The position numbers were made by a program, and so were the translations under genes. A stretch of DNA of 39,758 nt from an uncultured Clostridia bacterium (GTDB lineage Bacteria > Bacillota > Clostridia > TANB77 > CAG-508), in assembly GCA_947589065.1 (NCBI GenBank), contig CANPZM010000013.1, positions 1 to 39,758 on the forward strand. The letters are read 5' to 3'. Of this stretch, positions 32,615 to 39,758 are shown piece by piece. Position 1 is the first letter of the stretch. Each line of letters begins with the position of its first letter. Under the pieces are notes generated by a model. The model saw only the letters and a program-made list of their open reading frames with translations, had not been told where the DNA came from and searched no databases.

Positions 32615-33394
32615 TTACGCATACTTCTTTACATTAATGACTATTTTATCACTTCTTGTCTTTCTAATTATTTCTGAAATTATAAATTTTCCTTTTCCCC
32701 TTATTGTAATTATATTTCCTATGTCTACTATTTTAGAACTCTTTAATATAAGTTCATAATTAACATAAATTCTTTCCTCATCAATTAATTTATTAGCATA
32801 GCTTCTAGAGCAATTAGCTAATTCTGCAACAATATTATCTACTCTCATACTTGAAACTATAATTGAGCTTAATATAAATTTTTCATCTTTTTCTCTTACT
32901 TTATTTATATCAATAATTTCTATCCTAGATTTTTTAAATCGCGTCAATTGTTCCAGCGATGATTTTATAAATTCAGAATTCATCTTAAAAACAATTATAT
33001 CTGCTCCTTGTTCATAAACAATAATATCACCAACTTTTTCTCTAGTAATACCTATTTTCATTAAAGCAGATAAATAATCTCTATGAGCATATTTTCCAAT
33101 ATTATCGTTAGGTAATATAATTCTAATTACACAAATATTTTCATTAATTGATTTTCTAGCTATATCTTCATTAATCTTTTCAGGATAAAAAAACAATATT
33201 TCTCTTTCAGCATTTTTTACTCCACCATCAAAAAAATAATTTTCAAGGGAAATATTTTTATTGATAATATGCTTTTCTCTCTGATTAAGAAAGTCAGAAT
33301 ATGTAATTTTATTTTTAATTTTACAAAAATTATATTTATCTAATATCTTAGAAATTAATATTTTGTCATTATCAGTTTCATTTTTGTTCTGCAT
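32615..33394 (-). CDS. ylmH: YlmH-like RNA-binding protein with S4 domain
   Basis: A 259-residue protein. The C-terminal S4 domain is clear (SSMRVDNIVAELANCSRSYA, NKLIDEERIYVNYELILKSS, ITIRGKGKFIISEI), and the middle (AHRDYLSALMKIGITREKVG) matches YlmH, a cell-division-cluster/ribosome-associated factor in Bacillus. The start is ATG 33394 after GGGAGAT, overlapping the dxs stop by 17 bases, which points to translational coupling. YlmH usually sits by ftsZ/divIVA; its place behind dxs is less common. Confidence 0.82.
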   Translation of the reverse strand: MQNKNETDNDKILISKILDKYNFCKIKNKITYSDFLNQREKHIINKNISLENYFFDGGVKNAEREILFFYPEKINEDIARKSINENICVIRIILPNDNIGKYAHRDYLSALMKIGITREKVGDIIVYEQGADIIVFKMNSEFIKSSLEQLTRFKKSRIEIIDINKVREKDEKFILSSIIVSSMRVDNIVAELANCSRSYANKLIDEERIYVNYELILKSSKIVDIGNIITIRGKGKFIISEIIRKTRSDKIVINVKKYA

Positions 33395-35243
33395 TTTTAT
33401 CTCCCAAAAACTTTTCCACTTTCTTTGCAATAGAATTAACATCTAATCCATATTTCTTTTCAATTTCTGAGATGTTTCCGTGTTTTATAAATTCTTCTGG
33501 ATACCCAAAACTTAAAACACTAGAACAATCTATAATTTTTTTAATCGTATCCGCTAGCCCGCAATTTATTATATTATCTTCTATAGTTACAATTGCTTCA
33601 GTCTTTTCAAAAGATTTCATTATTGTTGGTTTATCCAAAGGTTTTAAAAATCTAGCATTAATAACCTCTGCTTCAATATTTTTTTTCTTCAAAATATCTG
33701 CAACTTGCATAGCATAAGAAACCATTTTTCCTATTGCCACTATAGTACAATCTTTACCTTGTCTTAACACTTCTGCTTTTCCAAGTTTAATTTTCTTAGA
33801 TTTTTCAAATTTATAATCTGCCTCAGATCCACGTGGATACCTTATAGCTATCGGTTTATCAAATTTTATTGCAAATTTTAACATTAATTCTAACTCTTCA
33901 AAATTTTTTGGAGCCATTATATTCATTTTTGGAATTGTATTTAAATATGATAAATCTAAAATACCTTGATGTGTTTCTCCATCATTGCCAACAATTCCAG
34001 CCCTATCAACGCATATAACTACAGGTAATTCTTGCATAGCAATATCATGTACCATTTGATCATAACCTCTTTGCAAGAAAGAAGAATAAATTGGAATTAC
34101 CGGCTTTAAGCCCTCCTTTGCCATTCCTGCTACCATTCCCAAAGCATGTTGCTCTGCAATTTCAACATCAAAAAATCTATCAGGAAATTCTTTTGCAAAT
34201 CTTTCTAGTCCAGTTCCTTCTTCCATTGCAGCAGTTACAGCAACAATCTTTGGATTAATTTTAGCTTGTTCAACTAAAATTTCACCCATCTTCTTAGAAT
34301 AATCCATTGCGCTAGATGCTTTTTTCTGTCCGGTTTCAATATCAAATGCGGAAATAGAATGATATTTATTAGGACTTTCTTCTGCAAATTTATATCCTTT
34401 TCCCTTCTTAGTAATTACATGTATTAATATCGGTCCATTTAATTGTTTTGTCATATTTAATATTTCTTCTAATTCTCCAATATTATGTCCATCAATAGGT
34501 CCAAAATATCTAAATCCTATATTTTCAAAATACATTTTAGGAATAATTAACTGCTTAATACTATATTTTACTTTTGCCACAAAGCTAGCTAATTTCTTTC
34601 CTATTATAGGAATTCTTTCAACAAAATTTCTTATAGAAACATTAGAGTGAATATAAAACTTTTTAGTTCTAAGTTTTGACAAAAACATTGATAAACCACC
34701 AGTATTTTGTGAGATACTCATTTCATTGTCATTCAAAATTACAATTAGATTCGTTCTACTTATACCAGCATCATTCAATGCTTCAAGAGCCATTCCTCCT
34801 GTTAAAGCTCCATCTCCAATAATTGCAACTACTTTATGTTCCTTCTTCAAAATATCTCTTGCTCTAGCAAATCCTAAAGCAACAGATATAGATGTACTAC
34901 TATGCCCTGTATCAAAGCTATCATACTTTGACTCTGAAGTTCTTGGAAATCCTGCTATTCCATTCATCTGTCTTAGTGTATGAAATTTTTCTTTTCTTCC
35001 TGTCAAAATTTTATGTATATAAGTTTGATGTCCAACATCCCATATAATTTTGTCTTCAGGCATGTTAAAGCAAGAGTGAATTGCAATTGTCAATTCAACT
35101 ACTCCTAAGTTAGATGCTAAATGTCCACCTGTTTTAGAAACTGTTTCTAAAACCATATTTCTTAATTCAACAGCTAACTGTTCTTTTTCCTCAAGACTTA
35201 ATCCTTTAACATCCTTCGGTGAATTAATTTTGTCAATAATCAT
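33378..35243 (-). CDS. dxs: 1-deoxy-D-xylulose-5-phosphate synthase
   Basis: A 621-residue TPP enzyme condensing pyruvate and glyceraldehyde 3-phosphate, first step of the MEP isoprenoid pathway. Motifs: VGHQTYIHKILTGRKEKFHT, GDGALTGGMALEALNDAG (TPP/Mg binding), LIVILNDNEMSISQNTGG, and the pyrimidine domain VTAAMEEGTG...FDVEIAEQHALGMVAG and DRAGIVGNDGETHQG. Length is normal. It is the middle gene of a transcript with the polyprenol-type kinase upstream and ylmH downstream. Confidence 0.96.
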   Translation of the reverse strand: MIIDKINSPKDVKGLSLEEKEQLAVELRNMVLETVSKTGGHLASNLGVVELTIAIHSCFNMPEDKIIWDVGHQTYIHKILTGRKEKFHTLRQMNGIAGFPRTSESKYDSFDTGHSSTSISVALGFARARDILKKEHKVVAIIGDGALTGGMALEALNDAGISRTNLIVILNDNEMSISQNTGGLSMFLSKLRTKKFYIHSNVSIRNFVERIPIIGKKLASFVAKVKYSIKQLIIPKMYFENIGFRYFGPIDGHNIGELEEILNMTKQLNGPILIHVITKKGKGYKFAEESPNKYHSISAFDIETGQKKASSAMDYSKKMGEILVEQAKINPKIVAVTAAMEEGTGLERFAKEFPDRFFDVEIAEQHALGMVAGMAKEGLKPVIPIYSSFLQRGYDQMVHDIAMQELPVVICVDRAGIVGNDGETHQGILDLSYLNTIPKMNIMAPKNFEELELMLKFAIKFDKPIAIRYPRGSEADYKFEKSKKIKLGKAEVLRQGKDCTIVAIGKMVSYAMQVADILKKKNIEAEVINARFLKPLDKPTIMKSFEKTEAIVTIEDNIINCGLADTIKKIIDCSSVLSFGYPEEFIKHGNISEIEKKYGLDVNSIAKKVEKFLGDKNAEQK

Positions 35244-35269
35244 TTTAATCCCTTCCCGAAAATTACAAT

Positions 35270-35911
35270 TTATAAAGCTAAATAAGTCAATAATGTAACT
35301 ATAACTGGAACAGTAATATTATCTAATCCCTTTATCGAAATAGCTTCTAAAACTGTAGCAATTATAGAAATCATAATAGCTTTAAAAATAAAATAGTTAA
35401 CTCCTAATATTTTCAATATTACTACGCAAACAACAAAACTAATTAAAAGCATAGTTGCAGACCCAGCAATAGTCTTTGTTGTATTTCCAACTTTATATTT
35501 AGGACTTTTTACCCTTTTTCCAATTATTGCAGCAAATCCATCACCATAGCCCATTACTAAGGCACCTGTTAATCCCAAAATTGGTTTTTGAACTAAAAAA
35601 GTAAATATGCACATTATTAATAACGAAATTGCATAATATACTGTACCAAATCCGTCACTTTGTTCTCTTTCAATAGATTTTATAATTTTGAATTTATAAG
35701 AAAGTGAATTTATAATCACAAACAAAGCAGGTAAAATACTTGCCCAAATTACAGAATCAAAAAAATATATAATAAAAAACCATACATTGCAAAGCATAAT
35801 ATGTACAAACTTTCTACTAGCTTCTTCTCCATATTTACTAACAAATTTTGATAAAGCTAAGACTATTACTATATAAAAAGTCATCAATATTATACCAAGA
35901 AAATTGTTCAT
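35270..35911 (-). CDS. Polyprenol/dolichol-type CTP-dependent kinase family membrane protein
   Basis: A 213-residue protein with six or seven membrane helices. EEASRKFVHIMLCNVWFF near the N-terminus and GALVMGYGDGFAAIIGKRVK, followed by GNTTKTIAGSATMLLISFV, are the conserved elements of the dolichol kinase/phytol kinase/yeast Dgk1 group. Substrate is open (polyprenol, phytol-like alcohol or diacylglycerol). Co-transcription with dxs favours a prenyl alcohol, e.g. recycling undecaprenol; that is inference. GGAGAATAGT precedes ATG 35911, behind a good promoter. Confidence 0.8.
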   Translation of the reverse strand: MNNFLGIILMTFYIVIVLALSKFVSKYGEEASRKFVHIMLCNVWFFIIYFFDSVIWASILPALFVIINSLSYKFKIIKSIEREQSDGFGTVYYAISLLIMCIFTFLVQKPILGLTGALVMGYGDGFAAIIGKRVKSPKYKVGNTTKTIAGSATMLLISFVVCVVILKILGVNYFIFKAIMISIIATVLEAISIKGLDNITVPVIVTLLTYLAL

Positions 35912-35940
35912 ACTATTCTCCTAAATAAATTTATAGTCGA

Positions 35941-35969
35941 ATTATATCAAATTTATCTTTTAATAGCAA
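35941..35969 (-). promoter_or_regulatory. Promoter of the kinase-dxs-ylmH transcript
   Basis: Minus strand: TTGCTA (35964-35969), 17-base spacer ending TGA, TATAAT (35941-35946), about 30 bases upstream of ATG 35911. Confidence 0.65.
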
Positions 35970-35984
35970 CGTTTATTGTCATAA

Positions 35985-36030
35985 TTTGTTGTCGTGAAAA
36001 ATTTTCTTTAGCAATTTTTCTGTGGAATGT
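35985..36030. repeat. Degenerate right end of the dispersed repeat
   Basis: TTGTTGTCGTGAAAAATTTT, then CAATTTTTCTGTGGAATGT, resembles the right third of the 88-base repeat (TTTGTTCGTCCGCGAAAAAT ... CAATTTTTCTGTGGAATG) with the GTCCGCG box decayed to GTCGTG. The left half is not recognisable. Confidence 0.5.
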
Positions 36031-36060
36031 AAATTTTTCTATTTATATTTAAAGTTTCAA

Positions 36061-36086
36061 AAAAGCTAGCAATATTGCTAGCTTTT
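36061..36086. terminator. Palindromic terminator after the 36217 gene
   Basis: AAAAGCTAGCAAT and its exact complement make a 26-base perfect palindrome; A- and T-runs on the two sides let it work in both directions. Confidence 0.7.
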
Positions 36087-36216
36087 AGCTCGGATAGTGT
36101 GAATCTCTATAACTCCGAAATTTCCAAATACCAATTAAATTTAGTAACTAACATTCTACAAGTAATCCATTGAAAAAGTTATTATATTTGTTAGATACTT
36201 TCTATATTTAACATTT

Positions 36217-37770
36217 TTATTTAATTATTACTTTATTTATATATCCATTTGAATCATACCCAAATGATACATCATATTTTTTCACTGATGTAACTTTGCT
36301 TCTTAAATTTAGTATTTGAGTCGAATCAGCCGTTGAAGTTCCATTCATTTCAACTGTAATTTTATTTGTTCCTCCAGCATTAGAACTTACTACTTTACTT
36401 AAAAGTGCTTGTACATTACTTCCATTTTGTTTTCCTTTATATGATGCTTCAAATTGCATATTAAAAGTTTGTTTTTCTTCCTCTTCTAGCCTTTTTTTAG
36501 TTTCTTCTACTGCTTGATTGCTTTTTTCTTGTGCTTTTGTATCTTGTTGTACTTCATTTTTTGAACCATCTTTTGTAGTTTGATTGTCTTGTTTTTTTGT
36601 TTCTGTTTTATTATTATCTTGGTTTTTTACTTCTGTTTGATTATCATTTTTTTTGGTTTCTGTTTGATTATTTTGCTCTTTTACTTCTGTTTGAGTTTTA
36701 TTCTGTTCTGTTTTCGTTGAATTTCCTACATAATGAAAATCAATTACTGTCTGTGATAAAATACTTCCTTCGTCATTTACAATTCCCCAATAATCTTCTC
36801 CAAAGCATACATGCTCTGCATTTTCAACATTATCATATTCAATTGTAACATTTCCTTTCTTTACACCACTATTCCATGGCAATTCTATTTGATATGTCTT
36901 ATCACTATTAATAATTAATGTATATATTTTACCAGAACTTGTGCCTTCATATTTACCAAATTTTAATAACTGACCATTTACTAGTATTCCATTTTCTGTA
37001 TTCTCTGTGTTTTCTGTTGTTTTTTCTACCTCTTCTGCATCTTTTTCTTTATTACTTATTTCTGCAATTTCGTTTTCTACTTTTTCTTTTGTTTCTTCAG
37101 GAATATTATCTTCAAAAGATTTATAGTTTTTGGTTACTTTTTTTATTTGCTTTTTTATTTGATTTTCATTCATATTTGAAGTTATATCAAAAGTTTCAAA
37201 TTCAGGCATATCCACTTTAATAAATCTTTCTTTAAATTCATTCTCCATTTGACTTTCTTTAAATTGCATATTTGTAGATTCATCTCGTATTTCTGTTATT
37301 GAATCAAATATGTGTATTTTTTCTGTTTTATCTGATGAATCTACAATATCTTCATGGTAATAATCATATTGCTTTTTTTCTAAATCATATAATAATTGTA
37401 ATTCACCATCTCTTTCTATACAATCAAATTCTTTTTTGTCATCTATATAAGTTATAGTAAATCCGTCCTTATCATCATGAGTATAAAATAAAACTAATTC
37501 TGGATAGTCTTTTTTATCAGTATCCAAAAAAGTAGCAGATACATCTTTTGAACCTGCTGGAAGTCCACAGATATATACAGCTTTATTTTCCGTGTTTTCG
37601 ATTTCCTCTAATTTATCTGATATTTCTTTTATTTGTTTAACATAAATATCTCCCCACTCTGTACCAGTTGTTTTATCATTATTTTTTAATATTACTACTG
37701 TTCCAATAATAGTAGCAATTAATAAAATAATTATAACTACTATAATAATCAACACTTTCTTATTTTTCAT
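36217..37770 (-). CDS. Membrane-anchored extracellular protein with low-complexity linker
   Basis: A 517-residue protein. A basic start and one membrane helix (VLIIIVVIIILLIATIIGTV) suggest an N-in anchor with an outside body. A first domain covers about 40-230 (YVKQIKEISDKLEEIENTEN; YPELVLFYTHDDKDGFTITY), then a small beta domain (about 270-340, GKYEGTSSGKIYTLIINSDK). After it comes a Thr/Glu/Lys/Asn/Gln repeat linker (TETKKNDNQTEVKNQ and TETKKQDNQTTK), a helical charged segment and a C-terminal domain ending VKKYDVSFGYDSNGYINKVI. I know no function. Linkers of this kind usually span the cell wall. GAGGGGAAC lies upstream of the ATG. Confidence 0.7.
   Translation of the reverse strand: MKNKKVLIIIVVIIILLIATIIGTVVILKNNDKTTGTEWGDIYVKQIKEISDKLEEIENTENKAVYICGLPAGSKDVSATFLDTDKKDYPELVLFYTHDDKDGFTITYIDDKKEFDCIERDGELQLLYDLEKKQYDYYHEDIVDSSDKTEKIHIFDSITEIRDESTNMQFKESQMENEFKERFIKVDMPEFETFDITSNMNENQIKKQIKKVTKNYKSFEDNIPEETKEKVENEIAEISNKEKDAEEVEKTTENTENTENGILVNGQLLKFGKYEGTSSGKIYTLIINSDKTYQIELPWNSGVKKGNVTIEYDNVENAEHVCFGEDYWGIVNDEGSILSQTVIDFHYVGNSTKTEQNKTQTEVKEQNNQTETKKNDNQTEVKNQDNNKTETKKQDNQTTKDGSKNEVQQDTKAQEKSNQAVEETKKRLEEEEKQTFNMQFEASYKGKQNGSNVQALLSKVVSSNAGGTNKITVEMNGTSTADSTQILNLRSKVTSVKKYDVSFGYDSNGYINKVIIK
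36571..36715. repeat. Coding low-complexity repeat in the 36217 gene
   Basis: Imperfect short tandem units encoding (N/D)NQTETKK and NQTEVK(N/E)Q, in the linker of the membrane-anchored protein; likely prone to length change. Confidence 0.55.
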
Positions 37771-38075
37771 AAATAGTTCCCCTCTTTCAAATTTTCTTCA
37801 ATTATATGAGTATATATTAAATAAATCATAAATTTCAATTTTTGTAAATAATTCAACTAATTTTTTCTTTTTTTACCACATCTAAAAAAAATCTTCATAT
37901 TCTGCATTTATATAAGATTTATTTGATGGAAAATAGTTATAATTTATGGTAGAATTAAACTTCTTTTTCACACTTCTAACATTTTCATTGGTATCTTTGC
38001 ATCTATCATAAAAAATAGTAAACAATCTAAAGAAAATTTTAAAAATACTGTTCTAAACTATTAAAATCCAATTTT
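37771..38075. other. Intergenic region with a possible coding remnant
   Basis: Very AT-rich. A TATAAT box about 35 bases upstream of the 36217 gene (near 37801) has no good -35. On the minus strand an open frame without start codon covers 37882-38052 and ends ...NKSYINAEYEDFF; it may be the decayed tail of a gene. No hairpin terminator is evident after the 38076 gene. Confidence 0.4.
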
Positions 38076-38762
38076 CTAAAAATTTAAATATTTATATTCT
38101 TGTATTTGATTATATAATGCTTTGTCTTTATTATAGTAAAAAGCCCATTCTTTATCTCCATATGAAAAGTGCCACCATTCCCCATCATATGGTGCAAATT
38201 CCTCTTCAATCATCAATTTTCTTAATAATTCTCTATTTTTAGTTGCATCTTCACTTATATTTTCATTTCTGTAATAACATTTATCAGAGGTATAATCCAA
38301 AATCTCTGTTCCAAAATCCAATATACTTTTTGAAACATCATCATATATAGCTACATCTATTGCTCCTCCTGTTGGATGTCCAGCAACAGAAGGTACAGCA
38401 ATTTTCTCATGAATATATTCATACAAATCCATCTCATCTTCAAATTCATTTTTTATATTTTTTAGAATCTCATTAAAATACATTTCTTGCTTCTTTATTT
38501 CTCTAAAGCCATATACAACCAATATTTTATATGATTTATTTATAATTTTTAATTTTTCAGATACCTTAATTAGTTTATTATATACTGTTTTTCTAACAGG
38601 TATTTGCCTGCCATATTCTAACATATCCATTCCTTTTTTATACTCTCCAAAAACATACTCATCTTCTAATGGTATTAACATAAATTTCTCTTTATTAGTT
38701 TCTTTATCATAATCACTTATTGTTAGTAAATCTCTATATTTCACAAAATTATTATTTAACAT
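38076..38762 (-). CDS. VanX-like D-Ala-D-Ala dipeptidase family (M15) protein
   Basis: A 228-residue zinc peptidase of the M15D type. Zinc ligands are visible: GHPTGGAIDVAI supplies His and Asp (SxHxxGxAxD pattern, with the first Ser displaced: SVAGHPTGGAID) and EWWHFSYG supplies catalytic Glu and the last His. VVYGFREIKKQEMYF matches the GYRP/R region. No signal peptide, so it is cytoplasmic. VanX splits D-Ala-D-Ala; the substrate here may be another D-containing dipeptide. It follows the racemase-like gene by 21 bases. No vanH or vanA neighbours, so a vancomycin-resistance role is not supported. Confidence 0.8.
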   Translation of the reverse strand: MLNNNFVKYRDLLTISDYDKETNKEKFMLIPLEDEYVFGEYKKGMDMLEYGRQIPVRKTVYNKLIKVSEKLKIINKSYKILVVYGFREIKKQEMYFNEILKNIKNEFEDEMDLYEYIHEKIAVPSVAGHPTGGAIDVAIYDDVSKSILDFGTEILDYTSDKCYYRNENISEDATKNRELLRKLMIEEEFAPYDGEWWHFSYGDKEWAFYYNKDKALYNQIQEYKYLNF

Positions 38763-38783
38763 TTTTTCTCCTTAATATTTAAT

Positions 38784-39581
38784 CTATAAATTTAAAGAAT
38801 ATATTATTCCATCATTCTCAATATTCCCCGAAATTATTGCTTGTTGAAATCCATTATTTTTATAATCTACACTTGCTGTAATTATTAAATCTGATGGCTG
38901 TAATATATCAATTTTCTGGCTTTGCTTTTTTAGATAAGATTCAACTATACACACTGCTGTACTTCCACTGCCACATGCAGTTTCATAAAATAGTGTATCT
39001 ATGGCCTTTACCCAAACAATTGGATTTATTTTTATTTTTTCATTTTTCTTTTCACAAAAAATTACACCAACTGCCGAATTATTTACAAGATTATAATTAT
39101 TAATCAAATTTCTTCCAGTTTGTTTTAATTTGTCTTTATTACATAAGTAATTTTTAGCTTTAAATTCTTTAATAACAACAATTGTAATTCCTTTCATCTC
39201 AACAATAAAAACTCCATTTTCCTTTTCTGCATTAATGTTACTATTTTCATATAATGGTATTTCACACCAAGCCCTTTTGTCTTTATCTACACCAGCTATA
39301 ATTTTATCTTTTGAATTTACACATATCTGTATTTTTCCTGGCATTCCGTTTAAATAATTATATGCAGCACTTCTAGTTGCATTTCCACAAAATTCACCTC
39401 CTGCCATTTGTAGTTCTTTTTTACCATTAATATTAATAAAACCAACTTGTTCAACATTTGTATGCTTTTTCATAATAGCATCATTAATCATTTTCTTCAT
39501 CTTTTTAGTATAATTAGTGCCATACACAAGTGCTGTATCATTGCCAGCTGGTCTATATATTGAATATTTAATTTGTTTCAA
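38784..39581 (-). CDS. DapF-fold amino-acid racemase/epimerase-like protein
   Basis: A 265-residue protein with the two-domain diaminopimelate epimerase fold. Both catalytic cysteines are present: GGEFCGNATRSAAYN and YETACGSGSTAVCIVES. The flanking sequence (MAGGEFCGNATRS rather than the ENCGNGIRC of true DapF) resembles the non-DapF branch that includes histidine racemase CntK, so a D-amino acid other than meso-DAP is likely; substrate unknown. The start codon is TTG at 39581, fixed by GGAGGG seven bases upstream. A promoter lies at 39631-39659. It leads a two-gene transcript with the VanX-like peptidase. Confidence 0.78.
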   Translation of the reverse strand: MKQIKYSIYRPAGNDTALVYGTNYTKKMKKMINDAIMKKHTNVEQVGFININGKKELQMAGGEFCGNATRSAAYNYLNGMPGKIQICVNSKDKIIAGVDKDKRAWCEIPLYENSNINAEKENGVFIVEMKGITIVVIKEFKAKNYLCNKDKLKQTGRNLINNYNLVNNSAVGVIFCEKKNEKIKINPIVWVKAIDTLFYETACGSGSTAVCIVESYLKKQSQKIDILQPSDLIITASVDYKNNGFQQAIISGNIENDGIIYSLNL

Positions 39582-39630
39582 TTTTTATCCCTCCATTTTT
39601 TCTATTTCAGTTTTTAGAATAATTATAAAT

Positions 39631-39659
39631 TTTATATATTTTTAAACTTTATTATTGAA
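39631..39659 (-). promoter_or_regulatory. Candidate promoter of the racemase-peptidase pair
   Basis: Minus strand: TTCAAT (39654-39659), 17-base spacer, TATAAA (39631-39636). It lies directly downstream of repeat copy C as transcribed. Confidence 0.5.
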
Positions 39660-39666
39660 GAACAAA

Positions 39667-39754
39667 AGCGGACATTATTAATATTTTCGCTATTTATGAC
39701 ATTTTAAAGTCCGCGTCTTTGTTCGTCCGCGAAAAATTGTATAACAATTTTTCT
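39667..39754. repeat. Dispersed 88-base intergenic repeat, copy C
   Basis: Exactly 88 bases, matching copies A and B without gaps. GCGGAC at 39668, two GTCCGCG boxes and the perfect hairpin at 39731-39753, then CTGTGG at the window end, as in copy B. It probably continues beyond the window. Confidence 0.85.
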
Positions 39755-39758
39755 GTGG

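Larger units (their letters stand above)
35912..36216. other. Intergenic region with promoter, degenerate repeat and terminator
   Basis: Holds the kinase-dxs promoter (35941-35969), a degenerate end of the dispersed repeat (35985-36030), and a palindromic terminator (36061-36086). I see nothing else from 36087 to 36216. Confidence 0.6.

Noticed and set aside
34597..34612. TTTCCTATTATAGGAA inside dxs as another copy of the palindromic module
   Set aside because: It encodes the normal dxs residues IPIIGK and has no repeat flanks; taken as coincidence.
38076..38762. Vancomycin-resistance vanX
   Set aside because: No vanH, vanA/B or vanRS neighbours in view, and the partner is a DapF-fold racemase; only family membership is claimed.

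Overview
This window looks like chromosome of a very AT-rich, low-GC Gram-positive bacterium, most likely class Clostridia. It carries a type C DNA polymerase III (PolC), a Clp ATPase related to ClpC, the pyrH-frr-uppS-cdsA-rseP block, a clostridial 2,4-diaminopentanoate dehydrogenase, strong AGGAGG-type ribosome binding sites, and sigma-A-like promoters almost all with 17-base spacers. Nearly all genes lie on the minus strand. I see no phage, insertion sequence, CRISPR array or rRNA.

Layout. 1-3000: the 5' end of a secreted cell-wall glucosaminidase (minus) diverges from a U32 peptidase-family gene (plus). 3000-9360: a nucleoside kinase/RNHCP pair, a small membrane protein and recG, interspersed with self-contained units of unknown function (3085-3570, 6028-6842, 9140-9319), each with its own promoter, strong ribosome binding site and downstream hairpin; the first two are clearly richer in G+C than their neighbours. 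9360-19420: DUF1294 protein, polC (with two tandem OB folds), a zinc-ribbon/PH-like membrane protein, rseP, cdsA, uppS, frr and pyrH, i.e. replication, envelope lipid and translation housekeeping. 19600-25750: a small membrane protein, a frameshifted Clp ATPase lacking the ClpC middle domain, mscL with an added zinc ribbon, mgtE and a CBS/HlyC-type transporter. 26130-30100: 2,4-diaminopentanoate dehydrogenase, two small membrane proteins, tRNA-Tyr and a CAT-anticodon tRNA under one strong promoter, and an unknown cytoplasmic protein. 30200-35970: a TetR regulator with a long-chain acyl-CoA synthetase, then an isoprenoid operon (polyprenol/dolichol-type kinase, dxs, a YlmH-like S4 protein). 36200-39758: a repetitive membrane-anchored protein, then a VanX-like dipeptidase paired with a DapF-fold racemase.

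The most unusual signal is an intergenic repeat: three copies of exactly 88 bases (18057, 25991, 39667), same orientation, with a nearly invariant right half, a perfect 10-bp hairpin and two direct GTCCGCG boxes that can compete for one upstream GCGGAC. A degenerate partial copy lies near 35985, and a second palindromic module (CTTTCCTATTATA) recurs nearby. Other points: a basic 25-residue micro-ORF whose Shine-Dalgarno is held in a hairpin spanning the upstream stop codon, a well-supported 59-residue small gene at 9140, and the VanX-like/DapF-like pair. All function calls are read from the sequence by motif recognition; no search was run.
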